From Thermogutta sp. (GTDB lineage: Bacteria > Planctomycetota > Planctomycetia > Pirellulales > Thermoguttaceae): a DNA stretch of 5,006 nt. Shown here piece by piece: positions 1-4,830 of this stretch; the stretch's first letter is position 1, and each line of letters begins with the position of its first letter. Below the pieces are notes generated by a model. It saw only the letters and a list, made by a program, of their open reading frames with translations, was not told the DNA's origin and ran no database searches. The stretch spans positions 1-5,006 of the forward strand of contig NZ_JACIYL010000284.1 in NCBI RefSeq assembly GCF_014359955.1, written 5' to 3'. The translations under genes and the position numbers were made by a program.

Positions 1-63
1 AACTGCTCCTACAAGACTTTCACCGTTTGGCCTTTCACGGCACCAAACGAAAACTGGGGATGA
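1..63 (+). CDS. possible C-terminal end of an unidentified protein (partial)
   Basis: Frame 1 is open from the left edge to a TGA at 61-63 and would give 20 residues, NCSYKTFTVWPFTAPNENWG. The aromatic-rich composition and mostly G/C third positions look protein-like, but 20 codons are too few to judge, and the other two plus frames are also open here for a while. If real, it is the tail of a gene converging on the minus-strand PilZ gene. An inverted repeat at 24-49 overlaps it. I do not recognise the family. Confidence 0.25.
   Translation, partial: NCSYKTFTVWPFTAPNENWG
24..49. other. inverted repeat near the pilZ 3' end
   Basis: CGTTTG (24-29) pairs with CAAACG (44-49), and an inner GCC (30-32) can pair with GGC (39-41), leaving a two-base bulge. 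It lies about 75 bp beyond the pilZ stop in the direction of pilZ transcription. Neither strand has a T-tract after it, so it is not a canonical intrinsic terminator. It could be an RNA 3'-end structure or chance. Confidence 0.25.
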
Positions 64-122
64 GTCAGACCGGGCGACAAACGAGGCGGTCGTGTTCAAA
101 TCAAGTCAGAGCCACGACCTGA

Positions 123-548
123 TCACCAAGATTCCACGACCCGCAGGAATCGGCCGCCGCTCTCGTACCAACCGTGCTGCGTGAATTGCGTCCAGAGGAG
201 TTCCAAAAGGAGTGACGCCCGTTGCCCCGCGTTCTCCAGGGTTACGCAGGCGATTCGGCTGGGCAGGGGCCGCGGATGATAGAAGCCAAGCCCAGTCTCC
301 GACAAATGTTTCCCCACCACCACGAGCGCAGGCCCCTGCCGGGATTCACCGTCTCCGGTCATCGGCTGAACCTGGACGAGATAGGGGAACGGAAAACGCG
401 GTGACTGTCGCCGCTCGTTTTCATACGGTTCGGGATAGATCGTCGCCAGGACGCGGCGGACAGCGGCCTGTACCGACCCGCCGGATGACTGCGACGACAA
501 AGGTTGCCAGTAATTGGCTGGTGACGTGACGTCAGCAAGGCTCATCAC
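123..548 (-). CDS. PilZ-domain protein, probable c-di-GMP receptor
   Basis: This is a complete 141-aa gene. Residues 1-42 are a poorly conserved N-terminal stretch. Residues about 45-138 look like a PilZ beta-barrel, the cytoplasmic domain that binds cyclic di-GMP and passes the signal to motility, secretion or polysaccharide machinery. The first signature, RxxxR, is R47-QSP-R51 (R46 adjacent). The second, normally [D/N]xSxxG, reads H81-L-S83-E-T-G86, followed by LGFYH, so the first position is His. Trp119 and the 'ESGGRFLRV' strand near the C-terminus also fit the fold. There are no membrane segments or signal peptide. The start is GTG at 548-546 with GGAGG at 560-556 (7-nt spacing); ATG at 545-543 (10-nt spacing) is an equally reasonable start. 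The stop is TGA at 125-123. The gene stands alone, with no operon partner visible, so the output it controls is unknown. The family call is fairly confident; ligand binding is inferred. Confidence 0.75.
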   Translation of the reverse strand: MMSLADVTSPANYWQPLSSQSSGGSVQAAVRRVLATIYPEPYENERRQSPRFPFPYLVQVQPMTGDGESRQGPALVVVGKHLSETGLGFYHPRPLPSRIACVTLENAGQRASLLLELLWTQFTQHGWYESGGRFLRVVESW

Positions 549-555
549 TCACTTT

Positions 556-561
556 CCTCCC
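556..561 (-). promoter_or_regulatory. ribosome binding site of the PilZ gene
   Basis: The minus strand reads GGGAGG here, a near-perfect match to the 16S 3' end. It lies 7 nt before GTG 548-546 and 10 nt before ATG 545-543. It supports translation from this end and so the reality of the gene, but does not decide between the two adjacent start codons. Confidence 0.7.
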
Positions 562-752
562 AGTAAGCCGATGCTTGAGTTTGTGGTGGCCGGGTTTACA
601 TCCCGGGCGTCAGCCGGGAATCAGGGCCGTCCGTTCCCCGCGCACTGGGCCCCGTTTTTCGCTCTTTCGTCCGTGCCACCTCGGCAACCGACAATTTTTC
701 CAGCTGATTTAGAGTCCGTGCGCGCTATCAGACAGCAGTTCTCTCCGACAAA

Positions 753-772
753 ATTAAAGGTGTTACCTTAAT
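753..772. promoter_or_regulatory. operator-like inverted repeat
   Basis: ATTAAAGGT (753-761) and ACCTTAAT (765-772) are inverted copies around a GTT centre, with one extra A in the left arm. It is AT-rich inside GC-rich DNA and lies about 205 bp upstream of the PilZ start. A dimeric regulator site is possible. No promoter elements could be tied to it, so the role is a guess. Confidence 0.25.
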
Positions 773-1011
773 CACCTCAGAAGAAGCCATTTCTGGCAAA
801 TCTGGTGGCCTGCCGTATCCCCTTCAATCCCGGCGTCAGCGTTCCTCTCAGAAGAGATACTTGTCAAGGTTCCCAACGGCCGGCCATCACCTGAGCCCGG
901 CGACACCTCGTCAGGGCGTCAAGACAACCCTAGGTTACGAATGAAAGCTTGTCAAGGGACAAAATCGCGATGGGACAACCAGCGGGGTTTTCGGGAGGTA
1001 ATGGAACTCGC

Positions 1012-1042
1012 ATTCTGCAAAAGGTCCATCTTTTGCGAGAAT
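1012..1042. other. strong stem-loop (12 bp, one bulge)
   Basis: ATTCT (1012-1016) plus GCAAAAG (1017-1023) pair with CTTTTGC (1030-1036) and AGAAT (1038-1042). A single bulged G sits at 1037 and the loop is GTCCAT (1024-1029). No T-tract follows on either strand, so it does not look like an ordinary terminator. It lies 8 bp before the first copy of the long repeat and may belong to the same structured block. Confidence 0.5.
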
Positions 1043-1050
1043 CTTAGCAC

Positions 1051-1113
1051 CTATCCGAAGACGTCAAAACCGGCTCCAAGTCCTGGTTGCCGCCTGGTTT
1101 TCGGATAGTCTCT
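1051..1113. repeat. long interspersed repeat with inverted ends, copy 1
   Basis: The unit begins with CTATCCGAAGAC (1051-1062) and its hairpin part ends with GTTTTCGGATAG (1097-1108). These arms are inverted copies differing at one position, followed by TCTCT. A diverged copy lies at 1434-1494 in the same orientation; both share the core GTTGCCGCCTGGT. By eye the two copies agree at roughly four of five positions, with two single-base gaps. The minimal unit is about 58 bp. It is too small to encode anything and could be a MITE-like or REP-like element, or a structured RNA motif. Confidence 0.65.
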
Positions 1114-1144
1114 AAAGCCTTCGTAAAAAAGCAGGGATAAATCG

Positions 1145-1164
1145 CCGCACTCCATGGAGTGCGG
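1145..1164. repeat. 20-bp perfect palindrome (hairpin 1 of cluster)
   Basis: CCGCACTCCA (1145-1154) is followed by its exact reverse complement (1155-1164), centred on CCATGG. It is the first of three back-to-back hairpins and shares GCGG with the next one. It is probably part of the repeat cluster rather than a protein site, though a dimeric operator cannot be excluded. Confidence 0.55.
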
Positions 1165-1178
1165 GGCTTTAGCCCCGC
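1161..1178. repeat. CTTTAG-loop hairpin (hairpin 2 of cluster)
   Basis: GCGGGGC (1161-1167) and GCCCCGC (1172-1178) form a perfect 7-bp stem around TTTA. The loop and closing pairs match hairpin 3 just downstream (GGGAC-TTTA-GTCCC), with a G-C to A-T change in the stem that preserves pairing. This type of short GC-rich hairpin is a common intergenic repeat in planctomycete-like genomes. Confidence 0.65.
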
Positions 1179-1210
1179 TTTCCCCGCGGGACTTTAGTCC
1201 CCCGGGGAAA
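1179..1210. repeat. CTTTAG-loop hairpin (hairpin 3 of cluster)
   Basis: TTTCCCCG (1179-1186) pairs with CGGGGAAA (1203-1210). A C/C mismatch (1187/1202) follows, then GGGAC (1188-1192) pairs with GTCCC (1197-1201) around TTTA. This gives 13 base pairs in a 32-nt element. Because the stem itself ends in AAA and TTT, it is not a standard terminator. It is the sister of hairpin 2, with a compensated stem change. Confidence 0.65.
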
Positions 1211-1238
1211 GGCAATGGAGGATCCAACGTCAAACGGC

Positions 1239-1261
1239 GGACGTGACAGGCACGTCCCTCC
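1239..1261. repeat. ACARG-loop hairpin with CTCC trailer, copy 1
   Basis: GGACGTG (1239-1245) and CACGTCC (1251-1257) form a perfect 7-bp stem around ACAGG, followed at once by CTCC. A second copy with different inner stem bases but the same loop type and trailer lies at 1271-1293. The small interspersed hairpin family is clear; its mobilising enzyme, if any, is not in the window. Confidence 0.6.
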
Positions 1262-1270
1262 GAGAAAAAC

Positions 1271-1293
1271 GGACCCGACAAGCGGGTCCCTCC
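1271..1293. repeat. ACARG-loop hairpin with CTCC trailer, copy 2
   Basis: GGACCCG (1271-1277) and CGGGTCC (1283-1289) pair perfectly around ACAAG, followed by CTCC. Relative to copy 1 the inner stem changes from GTG/CAC to CCG/CGG with pairing kept. Stem covariation with constant loop and flank points to a structure-selected repeat rather than simple duplication. Confidence 0.6.
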
Positions 1294-1338
1294 AAAGATA
1301 TCCTTCATCGTCTGGATTGGCGGGTCGCGTTCCACCCT

Positions 1339-1362
1339 AACCGATTAACCGATTGCCCGATT
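1339..1362. repeat. 8-bp tandem repeat, three units
   Basis: AACCGATT occurs at 1339-1346 and 1347-1354, then a variant GCCCGATT at 1355-1362. The array is short and sits between the hairpins. It could be slippage, or a set of direct protein-binding sites; no promoter is linked to it. Confidence 0.5.
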
Positions 1363-1376
1363 CCATCTGGCCTGAC

Positions 1377-1400
1377 GGCCGACGTGGAAGTCGGCCCTCC
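1377..1400. repeat. hairpin with CTCC trailer, third member
   Basis: GGCCGAC (1377-1383) pairs perfectly with GTCGGCC (1390-1396) around GTGGAA, again followed by CTCC. Stem length and trailer match the two ACARG-loop hairpins, but the loop differs, so it is a related subfamily. A weaker look-alike, GGGCG/CGCCC with trailer TCC, lies at 1695-1714. Confidence 0.5.
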
Positions 1401-1433
1401 ATTGGCTACGGCAAGGTGGTGAAGGCTCGGAAC

Positions 1434-1494
1434 CTACCGAAAACGTTAAAATTGGCCCAATTCCCTGTTGCCGCCTGGTCTTCGGATAGTCTCT
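1434..1494. repeat. long interspersed repeat with inverted ends, copy 2
   Basis: CTACCGAAAAC (1434-1444) and GTCTTCGGATAG (1478-1489) are the inverted ends, followed by TCTCT as in copy 1. The internal core GTTGCCGCCTGGT matches copy 1 exactly, while the middle differs. Its left arm has lost one T, and the G/A difference between arms is the reverse of copy 1. The two copies enclose the hairpin cluster like bookends in direct orientation. Confidence 0.65.
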
Positions 1495-2046
1495 TACTCT
1501 GATCGCGGTCCAGGTCGGCCTGGTCTCTTCGATGCGCTTTTTGGCCGCGCTGATTGCGAGGCGGTGGAGCGCCGTGTGGTTGCACGCCGTTTCGATCGAC
1601 AGACGAAAGGTTTTTTCCGAGTTGGTGAAACGGTGCCCAAAACAGGGCGGCGGTTCGCCGGGATTGAAAACGTTCGCCTTTGATGCGTGCGCACGGGCGT
1701 GGCAGCCGCCCTCCGCGCGGACACAATGATTAGCGAAAAATAGCGAAAACAGAGAAAAACTACTCCCACAAACTCGACGTACAATTAGATAAGCGAATCA
1801 GCGGCTGACGCACGAGGCGCCACACCCGAATTTGTTGACAAAAACGAACCAGCCGCGAAAGACCGATTACTCAGCGAATCATGTAAAGCTTCGACACCAC
1901 TTACATTTTGTGTCACTTTCGCCGAATTCTTAAATTGGCTATCTTGAACTACGAGGGTGGGCATTCGTTTCTCTTTGGAATGCTTCCGGTACAAGAGGAG
2001 AAAGTCGTCTCCGCGAGGACGGGGACGGGGTTCTGGGAGACAAGGT
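1495..2046. other. intergenic region and leader before the synthetase-GNAT gene
   Basis: Several frames on both strands are open at 1400-1780, but none resembles a protein family and they overlap one another, as expected in GC-rich DNA. TAGCGAAAA repeats at 1731-1739 and 1741-1749. An imperfect promoter candidate for the downstream gene is TTGTGT (1908-1913), 17 bp, TAAATT (1931-1936); it is weak. The leader can form GCATTC/GAATGC (1961-1966 with 1978-1983) and GTCTCC/GGAGAC (2007-2012 with 2036-2041), the latter enclosing a G-rich loop. Confidence 0.4.
1587..1616 (+). terminator. weak intrinsic-terminator-like hairpin
   Basis: CC (1587-1588) and TTTCG (1590-1594) pair with CGAAA (1604-1608) and GG (1609-1610). 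There is one bulged G, a 9-nt loop and then six T (1611-1616). The stem is weak and no recognised gene precedes it. If functional, it would end a transcript running rightward through the repeat block. Confidence 0.2.
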
Positions 2047-2051
2047 AGGAG
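2047..2051 (+). promoter_or_regulatory. ribosome binding site of the synthetase-GNAT gene
   Basis: AGGAG lies 6 nt before the GTG at 2058. An in-frame TAG at 2046-2048 overlaps this site, so translation cannot start at any ATG or GTG further upstream. Site and stop codon together fix the start at GTG 2058. Confidence 0.75.
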
Positions 2052-2057
2052 CTGACC

Positions 2058-4745
2058 GTGAGTATCGAAAACCTGCACAAGATCTTCAATCCTCATCGCG
2101 TGGCGGTTATCGGCGCTAGCGATACCCCCACCAGTGTCGGTTACACGGTCCTGCGGAATCTGGTTGGGTCCGGGTTCCGCGGGGTGGTTTACCCGGTCAA
2201 TCCCAAGCGGGAGGCCGTCCAGGGCATTCACGCCTACAAAGACGTGGCCAGTTTGCCGAATCCGCCGGATCTGGCCGTCATCTGTACTCCGGCGAAAACC
2301 GTGCCCGGCCTGATCCGCGAGCTGGGAATGGCCGGCACAAAAGGGATTGTCATCATTTCGGCTGGTTTTCGGGAAGTTGGGGAGGAAGGCCGCAAACTGG
2401 AGAACCAAGTGCTCGAAGAGCAGGCCAAATTCCCCGGCATGCGGATCATCGGACCGAACTGTCTGGGGATCATTGTCCCAGGCATTTCCCTTAACGCGAG
2501 TTTTGCAGCAGCAACTCCTCCCAAGGGACACATCGGGTTTATTTCCCAATCGGGTGCGCTGTGCACCTCGGTGCTGGACTGGGCCATCGATCAGGGCATT
2601 GGCTTTTCCTACTTCGTGTCGGTCGGCAACATGATCGACGTCACAATTGCCGATCTGATCGACTATTTTGGGTCGCAAACAGAGACCCAGTCCATCATTC
2701 TGTACATCGAGTCGATCACAGAAGCCCGGGAGTTCATGTCGGCAGCCCGAGCATTCGCCCGCACGAAGCCGATTGTGGCCTTCAAATCGGGCCGCTTCGC
2801 CGAATCAGCAGCGGCCGCGGCTTCGCACACCGGGGCGATGGCGGGTGTCGATGCGGTGTACGAAGCGGCGTTCCAGAGGGCGGGAATCGAGCGGATCTTC
2901 CAGATCGAAGACATGTTCGACTGTGCCGAGCTTCTCGCCCGACAGCAGCCGCCCAAGGGCGATCGTGTGGCCATCGTCACCAATGCCGGTGGTCCGGGCG
3001 TCATGACGACCGACGCCCTCATTGCGCTGGGTGGTCATCTGGCGGAACTCTCCGAGGAAACGATGCAGAAGCTCAACGAGTTTCTGCCGCCCTTCTGGTC
3101 GCACAACAACCCGGTGGATGTGCTGGGAGACGCACCGCCGGAACGTTACGCCAAGGCGATCGACGTCGTGGCAGCCGATCCCAATGTCGACGCCGTATTT
3201 GTGATTCTCACACCCCAGGCGATGACCGATTCGACCGGCACAGCCCGCGCAGTCGCAGAAATCGCAAAAAAACACAAAAAGCCGATTCTCGGCGCGTGGA
3301 TGGGTGGGCGCACCGTCGCCGAGGGAATGCAGGTACTCAGTGAAAACAACATCCCCTGCTACACAACTCCCGAAAAGGCGGTTCGCGCGTTCATGCACCT
3401 GGTGTCCTATGCGCGGAATCTTTCGCTGCTCCACGAGACGCCTCGGGACATCCCGGTGTCATTCTCCTTCGACCGCCAGCGCCTGCGCGGCGTTTTCGAA
3501 AGCCTGCTGACCGAGGGTGCGGAAATCCTGACGGAAAGCGTGTCCAAGGCCTTCCTGGAAGCCTACGGTATTCCCGTCACCAAGCCCTACCTGGCACGGA
3601 CGGCGGATCAGGCCGTGGAAATCGCCAAGCGGATCGGCTTCCCGGTCGTGATGAAAATTCACTCGCCGCAGATTACCCACAAGACCGACGTGGGCGGCGT
3701 GCTTCTCAATATCGCCAACGAGCAGGCCGTCCGCGAGGGCTTCGAAAAGCTGGTGCGGCGCGCCCAGGAAAAGCGGCCGGATGCGCAGATCCTCGGCTGC
3801 ACCGTCCAGCAGATGGTGAGCTACCCCAACAGTTTCGAGCTCATCATCGGAACGAAGCGGGATCCCGTGTTCGGATCGGTGATCATGGTGGGAATGGGGG
3901 GTGTGGCGGCCGAGGTGTTCCGCGACTACGCTCTCGCCCTTCCCCCGCTGAATGAAACGCTTGCCCGACGCGCCCTGGAATCCCTCAAATCGTGGCCATT
4001 GCTCCGCGGTTATCGCGGACGGCCGGGCGTCAATATCGACAAGCTCATCGAAGTGCTCATGCGGTTCTCCTACCTGGTGGCAGACTATCCGGAAATCAAG
4101 GAGCTGGACGTCAATCCGCTCCTTGTCACACCGGAAGATGTGATCGCCCTCGACGCCCGGGTCGTCGTGGATCGCGATATCCTGGCCCACGGCGTCCGGC
4201 CGTATGCCCATCTCGCAATTCGGCCTTATCCGGAGGAATTTGTCACGGAGCGAAAGCTCAAGGACGGGACGCGGGTCATCCTTCGCCCCATCAAGCCGGA
4301 AGACGAACCGATGTGGCACGAGCTTCTGGCGAGCTGCTCCACGCAATCCATCTGGTTCCGCTTCAGCTATCTGTTCAAACAGACCACGCACGAGATGGCC
4401 GCCCGATATTGCTTCATTGACTACGACCGGGAAATGGCCATCGTGGCGGAAGTGGAAGAGGATGGCCAGCGGAAACTCATCGGAGTGGGCCGGCTCGTCG
4501 CCGATGCCAACCACGAAGTCGCGGAATATGCGGTCCTTGTGGCCGATCGCTGGCACGGACGCGGACTGGGCGGTTTGCTCACCGATTACTGCCTGGAAGT
4601 GGCCAAGCGGTGGGGGATCAAGAAAGTTGTTGCCGAAACATCCAAGGACAACGCGCGGATGCTGGCCACTTTCCGAAACCGTGGCTTTGAATTCAACGAA
4701 AAGGCCGACCAGGACGTTGTTCTGGTGACCAAGACACTGGCCTGA
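2058..4745 (+). CDS. ADP-forming acyl-CoA (acetate-CoA) ligase fused to GNAT acetyltransferase, Pat-like
   Basis: The protein has 895 aa and should be cytoplasmic. Domains in order: Rossmann CoA-binding domain about 8-145 (VAVIGASDTPTSVGY at 15-29, YPVNPK at 45-50, IGPNCLG at 131-137); succinyl-CoA-ligase-like domain about 155-295 (SQSGA at 163-167, E218, ASHTGA with H257); linking ligase subdomain about 300-455; ATP-grasp beta part about 485-705 (MKIHSPQITHKTDVGG with H541, KELDVNP with D684); GNAT about 735-893 (acetyl-CoA loop R831-WHG-R-G-LGG, possible general base E823). The synthetase part of the family makes acyl-CoA from acid, ATP and CoA, or ATP in reverse. With a C-terminal GNAT this is the layout of Pat/YfiQ/Pka lysine acetyltransferases, which silence acetyl-CoA synthetase. 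E218, H257, H541 and D684 correspond to the catalytic residues I recall for Pyrococcus ACD, so the synthetase may be active, unlike enteric Pat. The gene is monocistronic, with its own terminator. The fold is certain; substrate and acetylation target are not. Confidence 0.93.
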   Translation: MSIENLHKIFNPHRVAVIGASDTPTSVGYTVLRNLVGSGFRGVVYPVNPKREAVQGIHAYKDVASLPNPPDLAVICTPAKTVPGLIRELGMAGTKGIVIISAGFREVGEEGRKLENQVLEEQAKFPGMRIIGPNCLGIIVPGISLNASFAAATPPKGHIGFISQSGALCTSVLDWAIDQGIGFSYFVSVGNMIDVTIADLIDYFGSQTETQSIILYIESITEAREFMSAARAFARTKPIVAFKSGRFAESAAAAASHTGAMAGVDAVYEAAFQRAGIERIFQIEDMFDCAELLARQQPPKGDRVAIVTNAGGPGVMTTDALIALGGHLAELSEETMQKLNEFLPPFWSHNNPVDVLGDAPPERYAKAIDVVAADPNVDAVFVILTPQAMTDSTGTARAVAEIAKKHKKPILGAWMGGRTVAEGMQVLSENNIPCYTTPEKAVRAFMHLVSYARNLSLLHETPRDIPVSFSFDRQRLRGVFESLLTEGAEILTESVSKAFLEAYGIPVTKPYLARTADQAVEIAKRIGFPVVMKIHSPQITHKTDVGGVLLNIANEQAVREGFEKLVRRAQEKRPDAQILGCTVQQMVSYPNSFELIIGTKRDPVFGSVIMVGMGGVAAEVFRDYALALPPLNETLARRALESLKSWPLLRGYRGRPGVNIDKLIEVLMRFSYLVADYPEIKELDVNPLLVTPEDVIALDARVVVDRDILAHGVRPYAHLAIRPYPEEFVTERKLKDGTRVILRPIKPEDEPMWHELLASCSTQSIWFRFSYLFKQTTHEMAARYCFIDYDREMAIVAEVEEDGQRKLIGVGRLVADANHEVAEYAVLVADRWHGRGLGGLLTDYCLEVAKRWGIKKVVAETSKDNARMLATFRNRGFEFNEKADQDVVLVTKTLA

Positions 4746-4782
4746 CACGCAGCTTCGCGTCGTTCCACGTGTGAGTTTCCCC

Positions 4783-4811
4783 ACGCTTCCCAAACCGGGA
4801 AGCGTTTTTTT
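4783..4811 (+). terminator. intrinsic terminator of the synthetase-GNAT gene
   Basis: ACGCTTCCC (4783-4791) and GGGAAGCGT (4797-4805) form a perfect 9-bp stem around AAACC, running into seven T (4805-4811). It starts 37 bp past the TGA stop. On the minus strand the hairpin is followed by TGGGG, not a T-tract, so it serves mainly plus-strand transcripts, although the convergent gene reads toward it. Confidence 0.9.
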
Positions 4812-4830
4812 ACAGAAAACGAGCAACCAT

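Larger units (their letters stand above)
549..1011. other. intergenic region upstream of the PilZ gene
   Basis: I see no convincing gene in this stretch. An open frame at 514-771 on the plus strand starts inside the PilZ gene, lacks a good ribosome site and resembles no family. Small structures present: a 6-bp stem TCCCGG/CCGGGA at 601-619 with loop GCGTCAG; an operator-like inverted repeat at 753-772; the 10-mer CTTGTCAAGG occurring twice (860-869 and 948-957), the second forming TTGTC-AAGG-GACAA. The PilZ promoter should be here on the minus strand, but I found no clear -35/-10 pair. Confidence 0.5.

Noticed and set aside
522..534. TGACGT-G-ACGTCA dyad near the PilZ start
   Set aside because: It lies within codons 5-9 of the PilZ gene and is explained by coding sequence; an operator role is possible but nothing else supports it.
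514..771. 85-codon plus-strand ORF
   Set aside because: It begins inside the PilZ gene in antisense, has no good ribosome site, and its product has no recognisable features.
1001..1108. 35-codon ORF starting ATG with GGGAGG just upstream
   Set aside because: The Shine-Dalgarno is only 2 nt from the ATG, too close to work well, and the ORF is composed of the stem-loop and repeat, with its stop formed by the repeat end.
1051..1335. 94-codon open frame on the minus strand
   Set aside because: It is made entirely of the repeat and hairpins (peptides such as GAKAPHSMECGD come from the palindromes). Such products are a typical mis-annotation of repeats.
1051..1494. CRISPR array
   Set aside because: There are only two copies of the long repeat, diverged and 320 bp apart; the short hairpins differ in stem sequence and spacing. 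No regular repeat-spacer pattern and no cas genes.
1406..1784. Overlapping open frames on both strands (1406-1726 and 1494-1784 minus; 1468-1683 and 1532-1729 plus)
   Set aside because: They overlap each other in several frames, start or end inside repeat copy 2, lack good ribosome sites and show no known domain. A decayed gene remains possible but unsupported.
1835..1840. Perfect TTGACA -35 element
   Set aside because: No -10-like hexamer occurs 15-19 bp downstream (the sequence there is around CGAAAGACC). Probably chance.
1785..2678. 297-codon open frame on the minus strand
   Set aside because: It overlaps the start and first 620 bases of the synthetase-GNAT gene in antisense; its translation is His/Asp/Arg-rich low-complexity with no recognisable motif.
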